Shown: positions 1 to 9,498 of the stretch, one piece after another | How positions within the stretch are numbered: position 1 is the stretch's first letter | How the letters are laid out: each line of letters opens with the position of its first letter | Assembly (NCBI GenBank): GCA_041912595.1 | Contig: JAYRMR010000010.1 | Coordinates: forward strand, 45,262 to 109,261 | Direction of reading: 5' to 3' | DNA from: Roseateles_B sp041912595 | GTDB lineage: Bacteria > Pseudomonadota > Gammaproteobacteria > Burkholderiales > Burkholderiaceae_C | DNA length: 64,000 nucleotides | Translations under genes and position numbers: made by a program | The notes under the pieces: model-generated | The model's input: only the letters and a program-made list of their open reading frames with translations | The model's database searches: none | Told to the model about the DNA's origin: nothing

Positions 1-1448
1 TCCAGCGGCTGGCCGATCTTGGCCAGGTCGCGGTGGCGCTCGAAGGCCTGGCCGCGCATCACGTTGCCCACGAAGTCCCCGCGCAGCACGGTGAAGCGGC
101 CGTAGTCACGCCACTGGTCGGGGTAGCCGACCTTGTTGACGATGCTGTGCAGCTTCTCGAGAGCGCGCTTCTTGGTGTCCTCGCTCATCCAGGGCAGGGA
201 ACGGATGGACTTGCCCATCTCCACCTCGATCTGCTCGGTCATGCGCTGGGTGGCGGCCTTCAGCTCCGGGCTGAAGTTGCGGGCCACGAACTCCTGGCCC
301 AGGGCCTCGCCCAGCTGGCCGTCGACCAGCGTCACGCACTTCTTCCAACGGGCCTGCTGCTTGGGCACGCCATGCAGCGTGTTCGAGAAGAACGCGAAGT
401 TCTCGTTCACGAAGTCCGGGCCGAGGTAGGGCGACATGCTGCTGGCCAGCTGCCAGCGCAGCATCGTGCGCAGGTCGGCCACCGAGAGGCGCTTCCACTG
501 CTGGGCCAGGGCCATGTAGAAGGCCGGCTCGCTGACGTTGAACTCGTTCTGCGGGGCCAGGTCTTGCGCGCTCTGGTAGGCGGCGAAGTCGAAGTCGGGG
601 ATCAGCGCCTGCAGCTGCTTGCCATTGACGCGGTGGAAGCTCTTGTAGGGGTCGCGCTTGTCGACGACGCTCAGCGAGGCCTTGGCCAGCGCCGTCTCGA
701 CAGCCAGCACCAGGCGCGCCTGGGCGGCGGCCTGGGGTGCCGGATCGCCCAGCAGCTCAAAGGTGCGGGCCACGTGGGCCTGGAACTTCGCGCGCAGCTC
801 GCGGCTCTTGGCGTCGGTCTTGAGGTAGTAGTCCCGCTCCGGCAGGCTGAGGCCACCGGTGCCGGCGAAGGCGATCTGGCGGGTGCTGTCGGCGAAGTCC
901 TGGCCGGCGCCGAAGCTGAAGAAGAAGCGGCCGTTGTGCGTGTTCTGGTGCAGGGCGGCCAGCACGAAGGGCAGCTCGGACTTGTCCTTCAGCCCGTTGA
1001 TGCGGTCCATCAGCGGCTTGAGCGCGGCCAGGCCCTTCTGGGCGACGGCGGTCTCGTCCATGCAGGCAGCGAAGTAGTCGCCGATCTTGGTCTGGGACTC
1101 CGTGCGGGTCTCCCCGGCGGCGGCGGGCTCGGCCAGCTTGGCGAGGATGCCCCACAGGTAGCGCTGGTTGTCGTTCGCGGCCTTGGCGTAGACGGACCAG
1201 CGGGCCTGGTCGTCCGGGATGGGGTTGTTCTTGTTCCAGCCGCCGCAGGCGTACTGGTACAGGTCCTCGCAGGGATCCGCGCTGCGGTCCATGGCCGAGA
1301 GGTCCAGGCTGGGCGTGTAGGGCAGGCGCTCCAGCGGCTGTTCGGCCGGCTTGGCCTCCTGGGCCTGAGCGAGGGTGGCGAACGCGAGCGCGGCGCCCAG
1401 GGCGCTCAGGCGCCAGGCGGACCGGGCGGTCTTGCGGGCAGTCTTCAT
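1..1448 (-). CDS. M13 family zinc metallopeptidase (neprilysin/PepO-like), C-terminus outside window
   Basis: Probable exported oligopeptidase. The first 482 codons are visible. A signal peptide with a basic start (MKTARKTARSAWRL) and an Ala-rich core ending near AQA covers residues 1-30. The typical M13 N-terminal signature follows, with DPCEDLYQYACGGW around residues 60-75, then the long helical M13_N domain. The catalytic HExxH and ExxxD motifs of the family lie in the C-terminal third, beyond position 1, so activity cannot be judged. The start is the ATG at 1448; a CACAAT element lies about 30 bases upstream. M13 enzymes normally have about 650-700 residues, so roughly 200 are missing from view. 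It is the first gene of the minus-strand block and has no visible operon partner. Confidence 0.9.
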   Translation of the reverse strand, partial: MKTARKTARSAWRLSALGAALAFATLAQAQEAKPAEQPLERLPYTPSLDLSAMDRSADPCEDLYQYACGGWNKNNPIPDDQARWSVYAKAANDNQRYLWGILAKLAEPAAAGETRTESQTKIGDYFAACMDETAVAQKGLAALKPLMDRINGLKDKSELPFVLAALHQNTHNGRFFFSFGAGQDFADSTRQIAFAGTGGLSLPERDYYLKTDAKSRELRAKFQAHVARTFELLGDPAPQAAAQARLVLAVETALAKASLSVVDKRDPYKSFHRVNGKQLQALIPDFDFAAYQSAQDLAPQNEFNVSEPAFYMALAQQWKRLSVADLRTMLRWQLASSMSPYLGPDFVNENFAFFSNTLHGVPKQQARWKKCVTLVDGQLGEALGQEFVARNFSPELKAATQRMTEQIEVEMGKSIRSLPWMSEDTKKRALEKLHSIVNKVGYPDQWRDYGRFTVLRGDFVGNVMRGQAFERHRDLAKIGQPL

Positions 1449-1563
1449 GGTGGGGAAAGCGTGTCTTCGTGAAGGCACGGATTGTGGCGCCTGAGGCCCG
1501 CCCCTGCCGCTCGTCAGCCCCGGCCCGCGGGTCAGGCCTTTCCCTAGGCCCGGGCGGTGGCGC

Positions 1564-2685
1564 TCAGTCGGCCAGGGAGCGCTGGATCCCGAGCCGGCCC
1601 GCCTCCGCCCGCGCCAGGGCCTCCACGCAGTCCGCATCCAGGCGCCCGGCCTGCACGTCCTCGCGCAGGAGGGCCAGCGCGCGGGCGTCTGGCAGGGCGA
1701 GCTTGTACGGGCGCACCGTGGTCAGGGCGTCGTAGACATCGGCCACGGCCACCACGCGGGAGACCACGGGGATGTCCGCCAGGCGCAGGCCCAGCGGGTA
1801 GCCCGAGCCGTCGCCGCGCTCGTGGTGGCCGCCGACGACCTCCCGCATCACCCGCGCGGCCGGATCGCCTTGCAGGCCCAGGTCGTCGATCATGTGACTG
1901 ACGAGGTCCAGGCCGATGTCAACGTGGCGCTTCATCGTCGCCCACTCGTCCGCATCGAGCGGGCCGGGCTTGAGCAGGATGCGGTCCGGGATGCCCACCT
2001 TGCCGATGTCGTGCAGCGGCGCGAAGAGGTGGATGTACTCGATCGTCTCGTCGCTCAGCCCGTGGCGCTCGGCCACGCCCTGGGCGATGAGGCGGGCGTA
2101 GGCCGCCATGCGTTCGAGGTGGCGCCCGGTCTCGACGTCGCGGATGCGGGCGAGGCCCGTGGCGATGTCCACCGCGCCCACCAGCGTGTTCACCGCGGCC
2201 AGGCGCAGCAGGTAGAGCTGCGAGACGATGTCCGCGAAGACGTCCAGGAAGACCGTCACCTCCGGCTGGAAGACGTCCGGCTCCTTGGCGTCGAAGAAGA
2301 GGAAGGCCACGAGCGCGTCGCCGTGGAAGATGGGCAGGGTGTAGCTGCTGCGGTAGTCGCGCCCGCGCAGCCAGGCCGTGTGGACGCTGTCGACGGCGAA
2401 GGACTGGGCGAAGTCGGACACCACCCGTGCCTCGCGGGCGTCGCGCAGCTTCAGCAGCGAGGGCACCTCGTGCAGGCGTGCCTCGTAGCGCTGCAGGGCG
2501 ACGCCGTCCTCGTTGCTGCTGGCGAAGGTGCGCAGGGTGTCGCTGACCGGGTCGTAGAGCGCCAGCGCCACGCGGCTGATCCGCGGGAAGCGGCTCTGGA
2601 TGATGCCGTGCAGGCTGCGCAGGCGCCCGCCGAGGCCCGATTTGCGGACCTCGATCTGCTGGAGATGCTGCAGCGGCTGGCTCAT
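1564..2685 (-). CDS. HD-GYP domain phosphodiesterase with N-terminal GAF-like domain
   Basis: Likely cytoplasmic c-di-GMP hydrolase of 373 residues. Residues about 15-165 form a GAF-like sensor region. The HD-GYP domain follows: His225-Asp226 in LHDIGKVGIPDR, then HHERGDGSGYP at 287-297 with the GYP triplet intact (the usual Trp after HHER is Gly here). No membrane segment is seen. I chose the ATG at 2685 (MSQPLQ); an in-frame ATG at 2706 would add seven residues. It is divergent from the amidase gene. With the PilZ protein and the GGDEF enzyme near 38 kb it shows that c-di-GMP signalling operates here. The input to the GAF domain is unknown. Confidence 0.9.
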   Translation of the reverse strand: MSQPLQHLQQIEVRKSGLGGRLRSLHGIIQSRFPRISRVALALYDPVSDTLRTFASSNEDGVALQRYEARLHEVPSLLKLRDAREARVVSDFAQSFAVDSVHTAWLRGRDYRSSYTLPIFHGDALVAFLFFDAKEPDVFQPEVTVFLDVFADIVSQLYLLRLAAVNTLVGAVDIATGLARIRDVETGRHLERMAAYARLIAQGVAERHGLSDETIEYIHLFAPLHDIGKVGIPDRILLKPGPLDADEWATMKRHVDIGLDLVSHMIDDLGLQGDPAARVMREVVGGHHERGDGSGYPLGLRLADIPVVSRVVAVADVYDALTTVRPYKLALPDARALALLREDVQAGRLDADCVEALARAEAGRLGIQRSLAD

Positions 2686-2852
2686 GGGCATGCCTTCCGG
2701 TGCCATCGGAGCGCGGCACGTGTCGACCCATGCTAGCGGGCGAGCTTTCGCCGGCCTTGCAATCGCCCGGCCGCTTGCGCCAGATCAGGCGCGGACCGTG
2801 CATCCTTCTCGTTCTCCCGGGCCGCCGGGCCTTGCTGCAACAATGCGGGCCC

Positions 2853-3728
2853 ATGAACGGCCTTCGCGCTCCCCACCCGTCTCCTTGCCTGCGCCGCCCG
2901 GGCGCCCTCGCCCTGCTGGCCTGCGCGCTGCTGAGCGCCTGCGCCACCGCGCCCAAGGGCCTGCAGATCGACGACAGCTACCGCTCCCAGAACGAGGACA
3001 GCCGCGCGCAGCTGCTGATCCTGCACTACACCGTGGGCAACTTCGAGAGCTCGCTGAAGACGCTCACCCAGCCCAATCCCAAGGGCGGCGAGGTCTCGGC
3101 CCACTACCTCGTGCGCGACGAGCCCGTGCGCACCTACCGCCTGGTGGACGAGTCCCGGCGCGCCTGGCACGCGGGCGTGAGCCGCTGGAAGAGCTGGGGC
3201 AACGTCAATGCGGCGTCCATCGGCATCGAGATCGTCAACCCGGGCCGCGTCCAGACGGACGAGGGCCCGCGCTACGCCCCCTTCCCGCAGGCGCAGATCG
3301 ACGAGGTGATCCGGCTGTGCCAGGACATCGTCGCGCGCCACCGCATCCGCCCGGACCGCATCCTCGGCCACAGCGACGTCCAGCCCCTCAGCAAGCAAGA
3401 CCCCGGCCCCGCCTTCCCGTGGAAGCAGCTCTGGGCCGCGGGCCTGATCCCCTGGCCCGACGAGGCCCTGGCCGCGAGCCTGCGCCCGCAGTACGAGCAG
3501 GCCCTGCCGGACGCCGCCTGGTTCCAGCAGAAGCTCGCCCAGCACGGCTTCGGGCTGACGCCCAGCGGCCTGTGGGACACCGAGACCCGCGCCGTGCTGG
3601 CCGCCTTCCAGATGAAGTACCGGCCGTCCCTCCACGACGGCGAGGCCGACGCCGAGACCGCCGCGCTGCTCGACGTCATCACCCGGCGCGACGGCTTTCG
3701 CCTGAAGGACAGCGCCCCGGCGCGCTGA
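2853..3728 (+). CDS. amiD: N-acetylmuramoyl-L-alanine amidase, AmiD-like lipoprotein
   Basis: Cleaves the MurNAc-L-Ala bond of peptidoglycan or muropeptides, probably at the inner face of the outer membrane. The N-terminus has a lipobox (LLSAC, Cys30). The Amidase_2 fold spans about residues 50-195 with zinc ligands expected at His58 (LILHYTVG), His173 (GHSDVQP) and Asp183 (KQDPGPAFPW), plus Glu126. A peptidoglycan-binding-like domain (about 215-265, GLWDTETRAVLAAFQ) follows. Length is 291 residues, normal for AmiD. The ATG at 2853 is eight bases after an AACAAT hexamer and lacks a Shine-Dalgarno, so it may be leaderless. It is followed after 8 and 6 bases by two oligopeptide permease genes, so it probably feeds released peptides into import. 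Confidence 0.9.
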   Translation: MNGLRAPHPSPCLRRPGALALLACALLSACATAPKGLQIDDSYRSQNEDSRAQLLILHYTVGNFESSLKTLTQPNPKGGEVSAHYLVRDEPVRTYRLVDESRRAWHAGVSRWKSWGNVNAASIGIEIVNPGRVQTDEGPRYAPFPQAQIDEVIRLCQDIVARHRIRPDRILGHSDVQPLSKQDPGPAFPWKQLWAAGLIPWPDEALAASLRPQYEQALPDAAWFQQKLAQHGFGLTPSGLWDTETRAVLAAFQMKYRPSLHDGEADAETAALLDVITRRDGFRLKDSAPAR

Positions 3729-3736
3729 CCCGGCCC

Positions 3737-4744
<1,008 letters not shown>

Positions 4745-4750
4745 ACGACG

Positions 4751-5665
4751 ATGGCGACGCAAGACCTGACCCCCTCGCCTGCCGACGCCCGCCCGGTGCG
4801 CAGCCGCGGCCCGCTGCGCCTGGCCTGGGACCGCTTCGCGACGCAGCGCGGGGCGCTGGCCGCCCTGGCCGTCTTCGGCCTGATGGCGCTCGCGGCCCTG
4901 CTGGCGCCGTGGCTGGCGCCGCACGATCCGCTGCAGCAGTACCGGGACCACCTCCTGCAGCCGCCCGTCTGGATGGACGGCGGCGGCGCGCGCTTCCTGC
5001 TGGGCACCGACGAGCTCGGCCGCGACCTGCTCTCGCGCCTGCTGCACGGCGCGCGCGTCTCGCTGGGGCTGGGGCTGGCCTCCGTCGTGCTGGCGCTGGT
5101 GCCGGGCGTCGCGCTGGGCCTGCTGGCGGCCTTCCACGAGCGCTGGCTTTCGCCGCTGGTGATGCGCAGCATGGACGTGCTGCTGGCCCTGCCCGGGCTG
5201 CTGCTGGCGATCTGCGTGATCACGATCCTCGGCCCCGGCCTCATGAACACGGTGATCGCCATCGCCATCGGCGCCCTGCCCGGCAGCACGCGGCTGGCGC
5301 GCGCGGCCGCCCTGGCCGAGAAGTCGCGGGACTACGTGCAGGCAGCGCGCGCCGCGGGCGCCTCGACGGCGCACCTGATGTTCCGCACGGTGCTGCCCAA
5401 CTGCGCGGCGCCGCTGATCGTGCAGGCCACGCTGGCGTTCTCCTCCGCCATCCTCGAGGCCGCGGGCCTCGGTTTCCTCGGCCTCGGCGTGCAGGCGCCG
5501 ACGCCCGAGTGGGGCAGCATGCTGGCCTCGGCGCGCGACGCGCTGCAGCGCGCGCCCTGGGTGCTGAGCCTGCCTGGCCTCGCCATCCTCGTGACGGTGC
5601 TGAGCGTCAACCTCGTCGGAGACGGCCTGCGCGACGCGCTGGACCCCAAGCTGCGGCGGACCTGA
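4751..5665 (+). CDS. Peptide/nickel-type ABC transporter permease (DppC/OppC family)
   Basis: Partner permease of 304 residues. The N-terminal OppC_N region (about 20-70, containing LAPWLAPHDPLQQY) and the signature FLLGTDELGRDLLSRLLHGA (residues about 80-100) identify the DppC/OppC branch. The EAA loop reads KSRDYVQAARAAGAS (about 192-206). Five or six membrane segments are visible. It closes the amidase-permease operon. Immediately after the stop is a short tandem repeat shared with the end of the opposing gene. ATP-binding subunits must be encoded elsewhere. Confidence 0.92.
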   Translation: MATQDLTPSPADARPVRSRGPLRLAWDRFATQRGALAALAVFGLMALAALLAPWLAPHDPLQQYRDHLLQPPVWMDGGGARFLLGTDELGRDLLSRLLHGARVSLGLGLASVVLALVPGVALGLLAAFHERWLSPLVMRSMDVLLALPGLLLAICVITILGPGLMNTVIAIAIGALPGSTRLARAAALAEKSRDYVQAARAAGASTAHLMFRTVLPNCAAPLIVQATLAFSSAILEAAGLGFLGLGVQAPTPEWGSMLASARDALQRAPWVLSLPGLAILVTVLSVNLVGDGLRDALDPKLRRT

Positions 5666-5677
5666 GGACCGCTGCGG

Positions 5678-5707
5678 CCCGGGTCAGCCCGGGTCAGCCC
5701 GGGTCAG
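5678..5707. repeat. Three tandem copies of CCCGGGTCAG
   Basis: Three perfect 10-base units at 5678-5687, 5688-5697 and 5698-5707. The last copy includes the stop codon (tca at 5704-5706) of the minus-strand gene that follows. This looks like slippage; no function is apparent. Confidence 0.9.
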
Positions 5708-6501
5708 CGCGGAGCGAGCAGGGCCTTCGTGGCCTCGCCCACCTCGGTGGTGAGCATGTCGGTCAGGACCTTGACCTTCGAGGGACCATCCAGACTCTCG
5801 AAGGGATCCGCGACACCCTCGTCCCGCTGGCCGCCGATGGCCTCGGCCTTGGCCACGACCTTCTGGGCCAGCACGGCGCCGGTCCGGGCGTCGATCAGCG
5901 AGGCCTTCACATAGACGTAGGGCGCGAGGAAGCCGCGCGCGACCTCGCCCGTCTCGCGCAGATCCGCCCGGTTGATCTGGCGCACCCGCATCAGGTCGTC
6001 CACATAGAAGCCGAGCCCGGTGAGCACGCCGTTGCCGGTCGCGAAGTCCACGCCCTGCACGCGCAGGTCCGTCCGCACCGGTGTGATGAGGATCAGCTGC
6101 GTGGCCTGGATCTGCTGGAGCGTGGGCTTCAGTTGTGCGGGAATCTCGTAGCGCGGACCTTCCGGCTGGCCCAGCGGGTCTCCGAACAGACGTGCCGAGG
6201 GCAGCTTCAGCAGCAGAAACTCGCTCTCGGGCGCCACCTGCTTGCCGGCCTTCTCGACCGCCACCAGGGAGGTGCCGTCCATCAGCCCGGCCGGCATCGG
6301 CCAGGCGTCGCGGCGGTTGCTGTCCAGGTGGCTGCCGGTCTTGCGGCTGCCGGTCACGACCTGCAGCTCGTCCCCCAGCAGCGACACCACGGCCACGCGC
6401 TGCGGCGTGCCGGCGGCCTGGGCGGCGCTCAGGCCGGTGAGGCCCCAGAGTCCCGCGGTGGCCAGGGCGGCCAGGCTCAGGCGGCGTGTGGTACTTGTCA
6501 T
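5704..6501 (-). CDS. Exported protein of unknown function
   Basis: I do not recognise a family. The 265 residues start with a clear signal peptide (MTSTTRRLSLAALATAGLWG, cleavage near AQAA at 28-31). The mature part is soluble, mixed alpha/beta and without cysteine clusters or membrane helices. The stretch GVLTGLGFYVDDLMRVRQIN, about residues 158-177, and the C-terminal region mentioning conserved ALIDARTGAVLAQK-like text suggest a periplasmic or lipoprotein-like sensor/assembly protein, but this is weak. The start ATG at 6501 follows a run of G residues (GGGGGGGAAGC) that serves as ribosome-binding site. It is convergent with the permease operon and divergent from the agmatinase gene. Confidence 0.75.
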   Translation of the reverse strand: MTSTTRRLSLAALATAGLWGLTGLSAAQAAGTPQRVAVVSLLGDELQVVTGSRKTGSHLDSNRRDAWPMPAGLMDGTSLVAVEKAGKQVAPESEFLLLKLPSARLFGDPLGQPEGPRYEIPAQLKPTLQQIQATQLILITPVRTDLRVQGVDFATGNGVLTGLGFYVDDLMRVRQINRADLRETGEVARGFLAPYVYVKASLIDARTGAVLAQKVVAKAEAIGGQRDEGVADPFESLDGPSKVKVLTDMLTTEVGEATKALLAPR

Positions 6502-6623
6502 GCTTCCCCCCCAGAAATGATGTTAGGTGCGGCGATGCTAGCGCAGGTCCCGGCGCCTGGCGCCGGTCATGATTCAATCCAGGGGGCAGGCCGGCCGCCT
6601 GACGCCAGACCCGCGGGAGTCCC

Positions 6624-7553
6624 ATGAGCCACTTCGCCTTCCTGAGCCAGTCCACCTTCATGAAGCAGCCCGCGGCAGCGCCCGGCGCCCGCCCCTTCGG
6701 CCTGGCCGGCATCGCCTGGGACGGCTGCGTGACCAACCGCCCCGGCGCCCGCTTCGGCCCCCGCGCGATCCGCGAGGCCAGCCACATGCTGTGTGACGGC
6801 ATCCATCCCTTCTTCAACACCACGCCGGACGGCCAGCTCGCGGACTTCGGCGACCTGCCCCTGCCCAACACCAGCCTCGAGGCCATGCGCGCGGCGATGA
6901 TGCCCCTCATCGCGCCGCTGATCGCGCAGCAGCACATGGTCTGGCTGGGAGGCGACCACAGCATCACCCTGCCCCTGCTGCGCGCCTACCGCGCCCACCA
7001 CGGCCGCCCGCTGGCCTGCCTGCACTTCGACGCCCACTGCGACACCTGGGAGGACCACTTCGGCGAGCCCAGCGGCCATGGCACCTGGGTCTACGAGGCC
7101 CTGCAGGAGGGCCTGGTGGAGCCCGCCGGCATGATCCAGCTGGGCATCCGCTCGGCCGGCCAGCGCGAGGCGCGCGACTACGTGCGGGACCAGGGCGGGC
7201 TGATCTACGACGCCCGCCGCCTGCGCGGCCTGGAGAGCCCGGCGCAGCTGGCCGGCGTGCTGGGCGAGATCCGTGCCCGCCTGGCCGCGCTGGGCCATCC
7301 GCCGGTCTACCTCAGCCTGGACATCGACTGCCTGGACCCCGCCTTCGCGCCCGGCACCGGCACGCCGGAGCCCGGCGGCATGAGCAGCAACCAGGTGCTC
7401 AGCGTGCTGGAGGAGCTGGCCGACCTGCCCTGGGTCGGCATGGACTGCGTCGAGGTGGCCCCGCCCTACGACCACGCGGAGCTCACGAGCTACGCCGCGG
7501 CACAGTTCGTCTGGACCTATCTCTGCGGGCGGCTGGCGCAGGCGGCGCGCTGA
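6624..7553 (+). CDS. speB: Agmatinase (ureohydrolase family)
   Basis: Hydrolyses agmatine (or a related guanidino compound) to putrescine and urea. The 309 residues carry all binuclear manganese motifs: GGDHS (about 112-116), DAHCD (about 135-139) and SLDIDCLDPAFAPGTGTPEP (about 232-251) with the two metal-binding Asp residues. The start ATG at 6624 has the Shine-Dalgarno GGGAG 7 bases upstream. The 3' end overlaps the opposite-strand metallo-hydrolase gene by 37 bases. Arginase is excluded mainly by overall similarity to the agmatinase branch; a guanidinobutyrase role cannot be excluded. Confidence 0.9.
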   Translation: MSHFAFLSQSTFMKQPAAAPGARPFGLAGIAWDGCVTNRPGARFGPRAIREASHMLCDGIHPFFNTTPDGQLADFGDLPLPNTSLEAMRAAMMPLIAPLIAQQHMVWLGGDHSITLPLLRAYRAHHGRPLACLHFDAHCDTWEDHFGEPSGHGTWVYEALQEGLVEPAGMIQLGIRSAGQREARDYVRDQGGLIYDARRLRGLESPAQLAGVLGEIRARLAALGHPPVYLSLDIDCLDPAFAPGTGTPEPGGMSSNQVLSVLEELADLPWVGMDCVEVAPPYDHAELTSYAAAQFVWTYLCGRLAQAAR

Positions 7554-8344
7554 GGGGCATCGGCCGGCTCGTAGCGACGGCTCTCGCCGTCCTGCGGCAC
7601 CCACAGGCGAGCGCCCAGGAAGGCGGCCCGCTCGCGCACCTCGGCCCGGGTCACCGGGCAGTGGTCCAGCGCCTCCAGGTGGTTGACCAGCACCTGCCCG
7701 CCGAAGTCCCGCACGGCCTCGGCCAGCTCGCCGGCGTCCATCAGGATCTCCCCGCCGAGGTCGAAGCGCGCGCCGCCCGCCGGCAGGATGGCCACGTCCG
7801 GCCGCAGGACCGAGAGGCAATGCCGCACGGGATCGGTCAGCACCGTGTCCCCCGCCACGTAGACGCTCGGCTCCCCCGGCATCTCGATCAGGTAGCCCAT
7901 GCCATGGGCCATCAGCCGCCCCACCCAGCCCCGGCCGTGCAGGCAGGGAATGGGGGTGATGTGGCCGCCCAGGAAGGGCTGCCGCTCGGGGCCTGACAGC
8001 GGCTGCGTCACGAGCCCCCGGGCCGCCAGCCAGCCCGCGTCATCGGGCATGCAGACCACGGGCAGCGCGCGCTCCCGCAGGAAGCGGCGCCCGGCGCGGT
8101 CCAGGTGGTCGAAGTGGCCCTTCTGGCAATGCGTGATGAGGGCATGTGTGGCCCGCTCCAGCGCTGGGGCGGCGGCGGTGGGCAGCGGCACGAGCGGGTT
8201 GCGGCGCCGCGTACCGCCCAGGTAGCGCAGGCTGGGCAGCGCCCCGGCCCCGGCCAGCATCGGGTCGACCAGGACGGCGACGTTCCGGCCGCCGCTCGTG
8301 AACTCCAGCAGGACGGTGGCATTGCGGATCTGGGTGATGTGCAT
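7517..8344 (-). CDS. MBL-fold metallo-hydrolase (UlaG-like)
   Basis: A 275-residue cytoplasmic beta-lactamase-fold hydrolase. The fold begins directly with MHITQIRNATVLLEF. The metal motif is atypical: the usual HxHxDH is replaced by THCQKGHFDHLD (about residues 77-88), which keeps a downstream HFDHLD. The second half contains VAGDT (about 180-184) with the metal-bridging Asp, and NHLEALDH near 225. I chose the ATG at 8344, although an ATG at 8386 is in frame. Substrate is unknown; family members include lactonases and phosphodiesterases. It is divergent from an AraC-type regulator across a symmetric promoter region and may be its target. Confidence 0.85.
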   Translation of the reverse strand: MHITQIRNATVLLEFTSGGRNVAVLVDPMLAGAGALPSLRYLGGTRRRNPLVPLPTAAAPALERATHALITHCQKGHFDHLDRAGRRFLRERALPVVCMPDDAGWLAARGLVTQPLSGPERQPFLGGHITPIPCLHGRGWVGRLMAHGMGYLIEMPGEPSVYVAGDTVLTDPVRHCLSVLRPDVAILPAGGARFDLGGEILMDAGELAEAVRDFGGQVLVNHLEALDHCPVTRAEVRERAAFLGARLWVPQDGESRRYEPADAPQRAACASRPQR

Positions 8345-8381
8345 TGGGGTCCTTGCGCCAGGCGCGGTGAGAGGAGACGGT

Positions 8382-8417
8382 GCCATTGTTCAAAGCGCCC
8401 GCCCCCCGCACAATGGC
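8382..8417. promoter_or_regulatory. Symmetric divergent promoter/operator between MBL hydrolase and AraC-type regulator
   Basis: Perfect 8-base inverted repeat GCCATTGT (8382-8389) / ACAATGGC (8410-8417) with a 20-base spacer. On the + strand it gives TTGTTC, 17 bases, CACAAT, a plausible -35/-10 for the regulator gene. The mirror image gives TTGTGC, 17 bases, AACAAT for the hydrolase. The symmetry would also suit a dimeric regulator. Confidence 0.5.
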
Positions 8418-8462
8418 CTGATCTGCCAAGTTCCTTCCGTTTTCAGCCAAACCTCCGTTCCC

Positions 8463-9470
8463 ATGCCGCCACCGCCTCTGCACCTGGGCCTCCTGCTCTT
8501 CGACGGCTGCATGCCGGCCGGACTCTTCGCCGCCGCCGATCTCGCCCGGGCGGCCAATCTGCGCCTGGGCCGGACGGCCTTCGTCGTGCGCTGGGTCAGC
8601 CTCGACGGGCGGCCGGTGCAGACCTGGCAGGGCCCCGCCCTGACCCCCGAGGCCGCGCTGGCCGATGCCGGCTGCGAGGCCTGGCTCGTGCCGGGCCTGT
8701 GGACGGCGTCCCGGTCCGACCTCGACCACCGGCTCGCGGCCCTGGACCCGCTCGTGCAGGCCCTGCGGACCCGCCCCGCCCGGGAGGCCCTGTGGAGCTA
8801 TTGCGCCGGCGTGGCCGTGCTGGCGGCGGCCGGCCGGCTCGATCACCACGACGCGACGGCCACCTGGTGGCTCCGGCCGGCCCTGAGCGCACGCTTTCCG
8901 CAGGTGCGCTGGCACTTCGACGAGCCGCTCGTGCACAGCGGACCGATGCGCACGGCCGCGGGTCCGCACGGCTACCTGCCCCTCATGCTGCAGGCCCTCG
9001 CCGAGCGCCTGGACGCGGACGCCTTGCGTGACATCGAGGCCGTGCTGATGCTGCCGCGGCCGCAGCAGTGGCCGCCGCAGTTCCGCTGCGTCGAGCTGAT
9101 GAGCCAGGACGATGCGCGTCTGCGCCAGCTGATCGTCTACGCGCAGCGCCAGCCGGCCCAGGCGCTCTCGCTGGCCGGCGCCGCGGCGGCGATCGGCATG
9201 TCCCTGCGCACGCTGGGCCGCTGGCTGCCGGCGCAGACCGGACGCCCGGCCGGCCAGTGGCTGCGGCTGCTGAAGCTGCGGCAGGCGGCGGAGCAGCTGT
9301 GCGATGCCCCGGTGCCCATCAAGACGGTGGCGGCCGCCCTGGGCTACGCCAGCGAGGCCAGTTTGCACCGCAGCTTCCAGGCGCTGCTGGGCTGCACGCC
9401 CGGCCAGTTCCGCCAGGCCCACGCCCGCCCCCAGCGCCCCCCTCGCCCGTCCCCGCCGGCGGGTGGCTAG
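8463..9470 (+). CDS. GlxA-type AraC family transcriptional regulator (DJ-1/PfpI-like domain + HTH_18)
   Basis: Transcription regulator of 335 residues. Residues 1-190 form a DJ-1/PfpI-like amidotransferase fold, with the nucleophile-elbow cysteine in SYCAGVAVLAAAGRL (about 115-129). Residues about 220-320 form the double helix-turn-helix of the AraC family (LAGAAAAIGMSLRTLGRWL; then VAAALGYASEASLHRSFQAL). I chose the ATG at 8463 because the protein similarity begins at MPPPPLHLGLLLF; longer in-frame starts cross the promoter. It is divergent from the MBL hydrolase. The ligand is unknown; relatives respond to small amines or aldehydes. Confidence 0.9.
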   Translation: MPPPPLHLGLLLFDGCMPAGLFAAADLARAANLRLGRTAFVVRWVSLDGRPVQTWQGPALTPEAALADAGCEAWLVPGLWTASRSDLDHRLAALDPLVQALRTRPAREALWSYCAGVAVLAAAGRLDHHDATATWWLRPALSARFPQVRWHFDEPLVHSGPMRTAAGPHGYLPLMLQALAERLDADALRDIEAVLMLPRPQQWPPQFRCVELMSQDDARLRQLIVYAQRQPAQALSLAGAAAAIGMSLRTLGRWLPAQTGRPAGQWLRLLKLRQAAEQLCDAPVPIKTVAAALGYASEASLHRSFQALLGCTPGQFRQAHARPQRPPRPSPPAGG

Positions 9471-9498
9471 CGCGCCCCGGGGCGCGTCCGGTCGGCGC

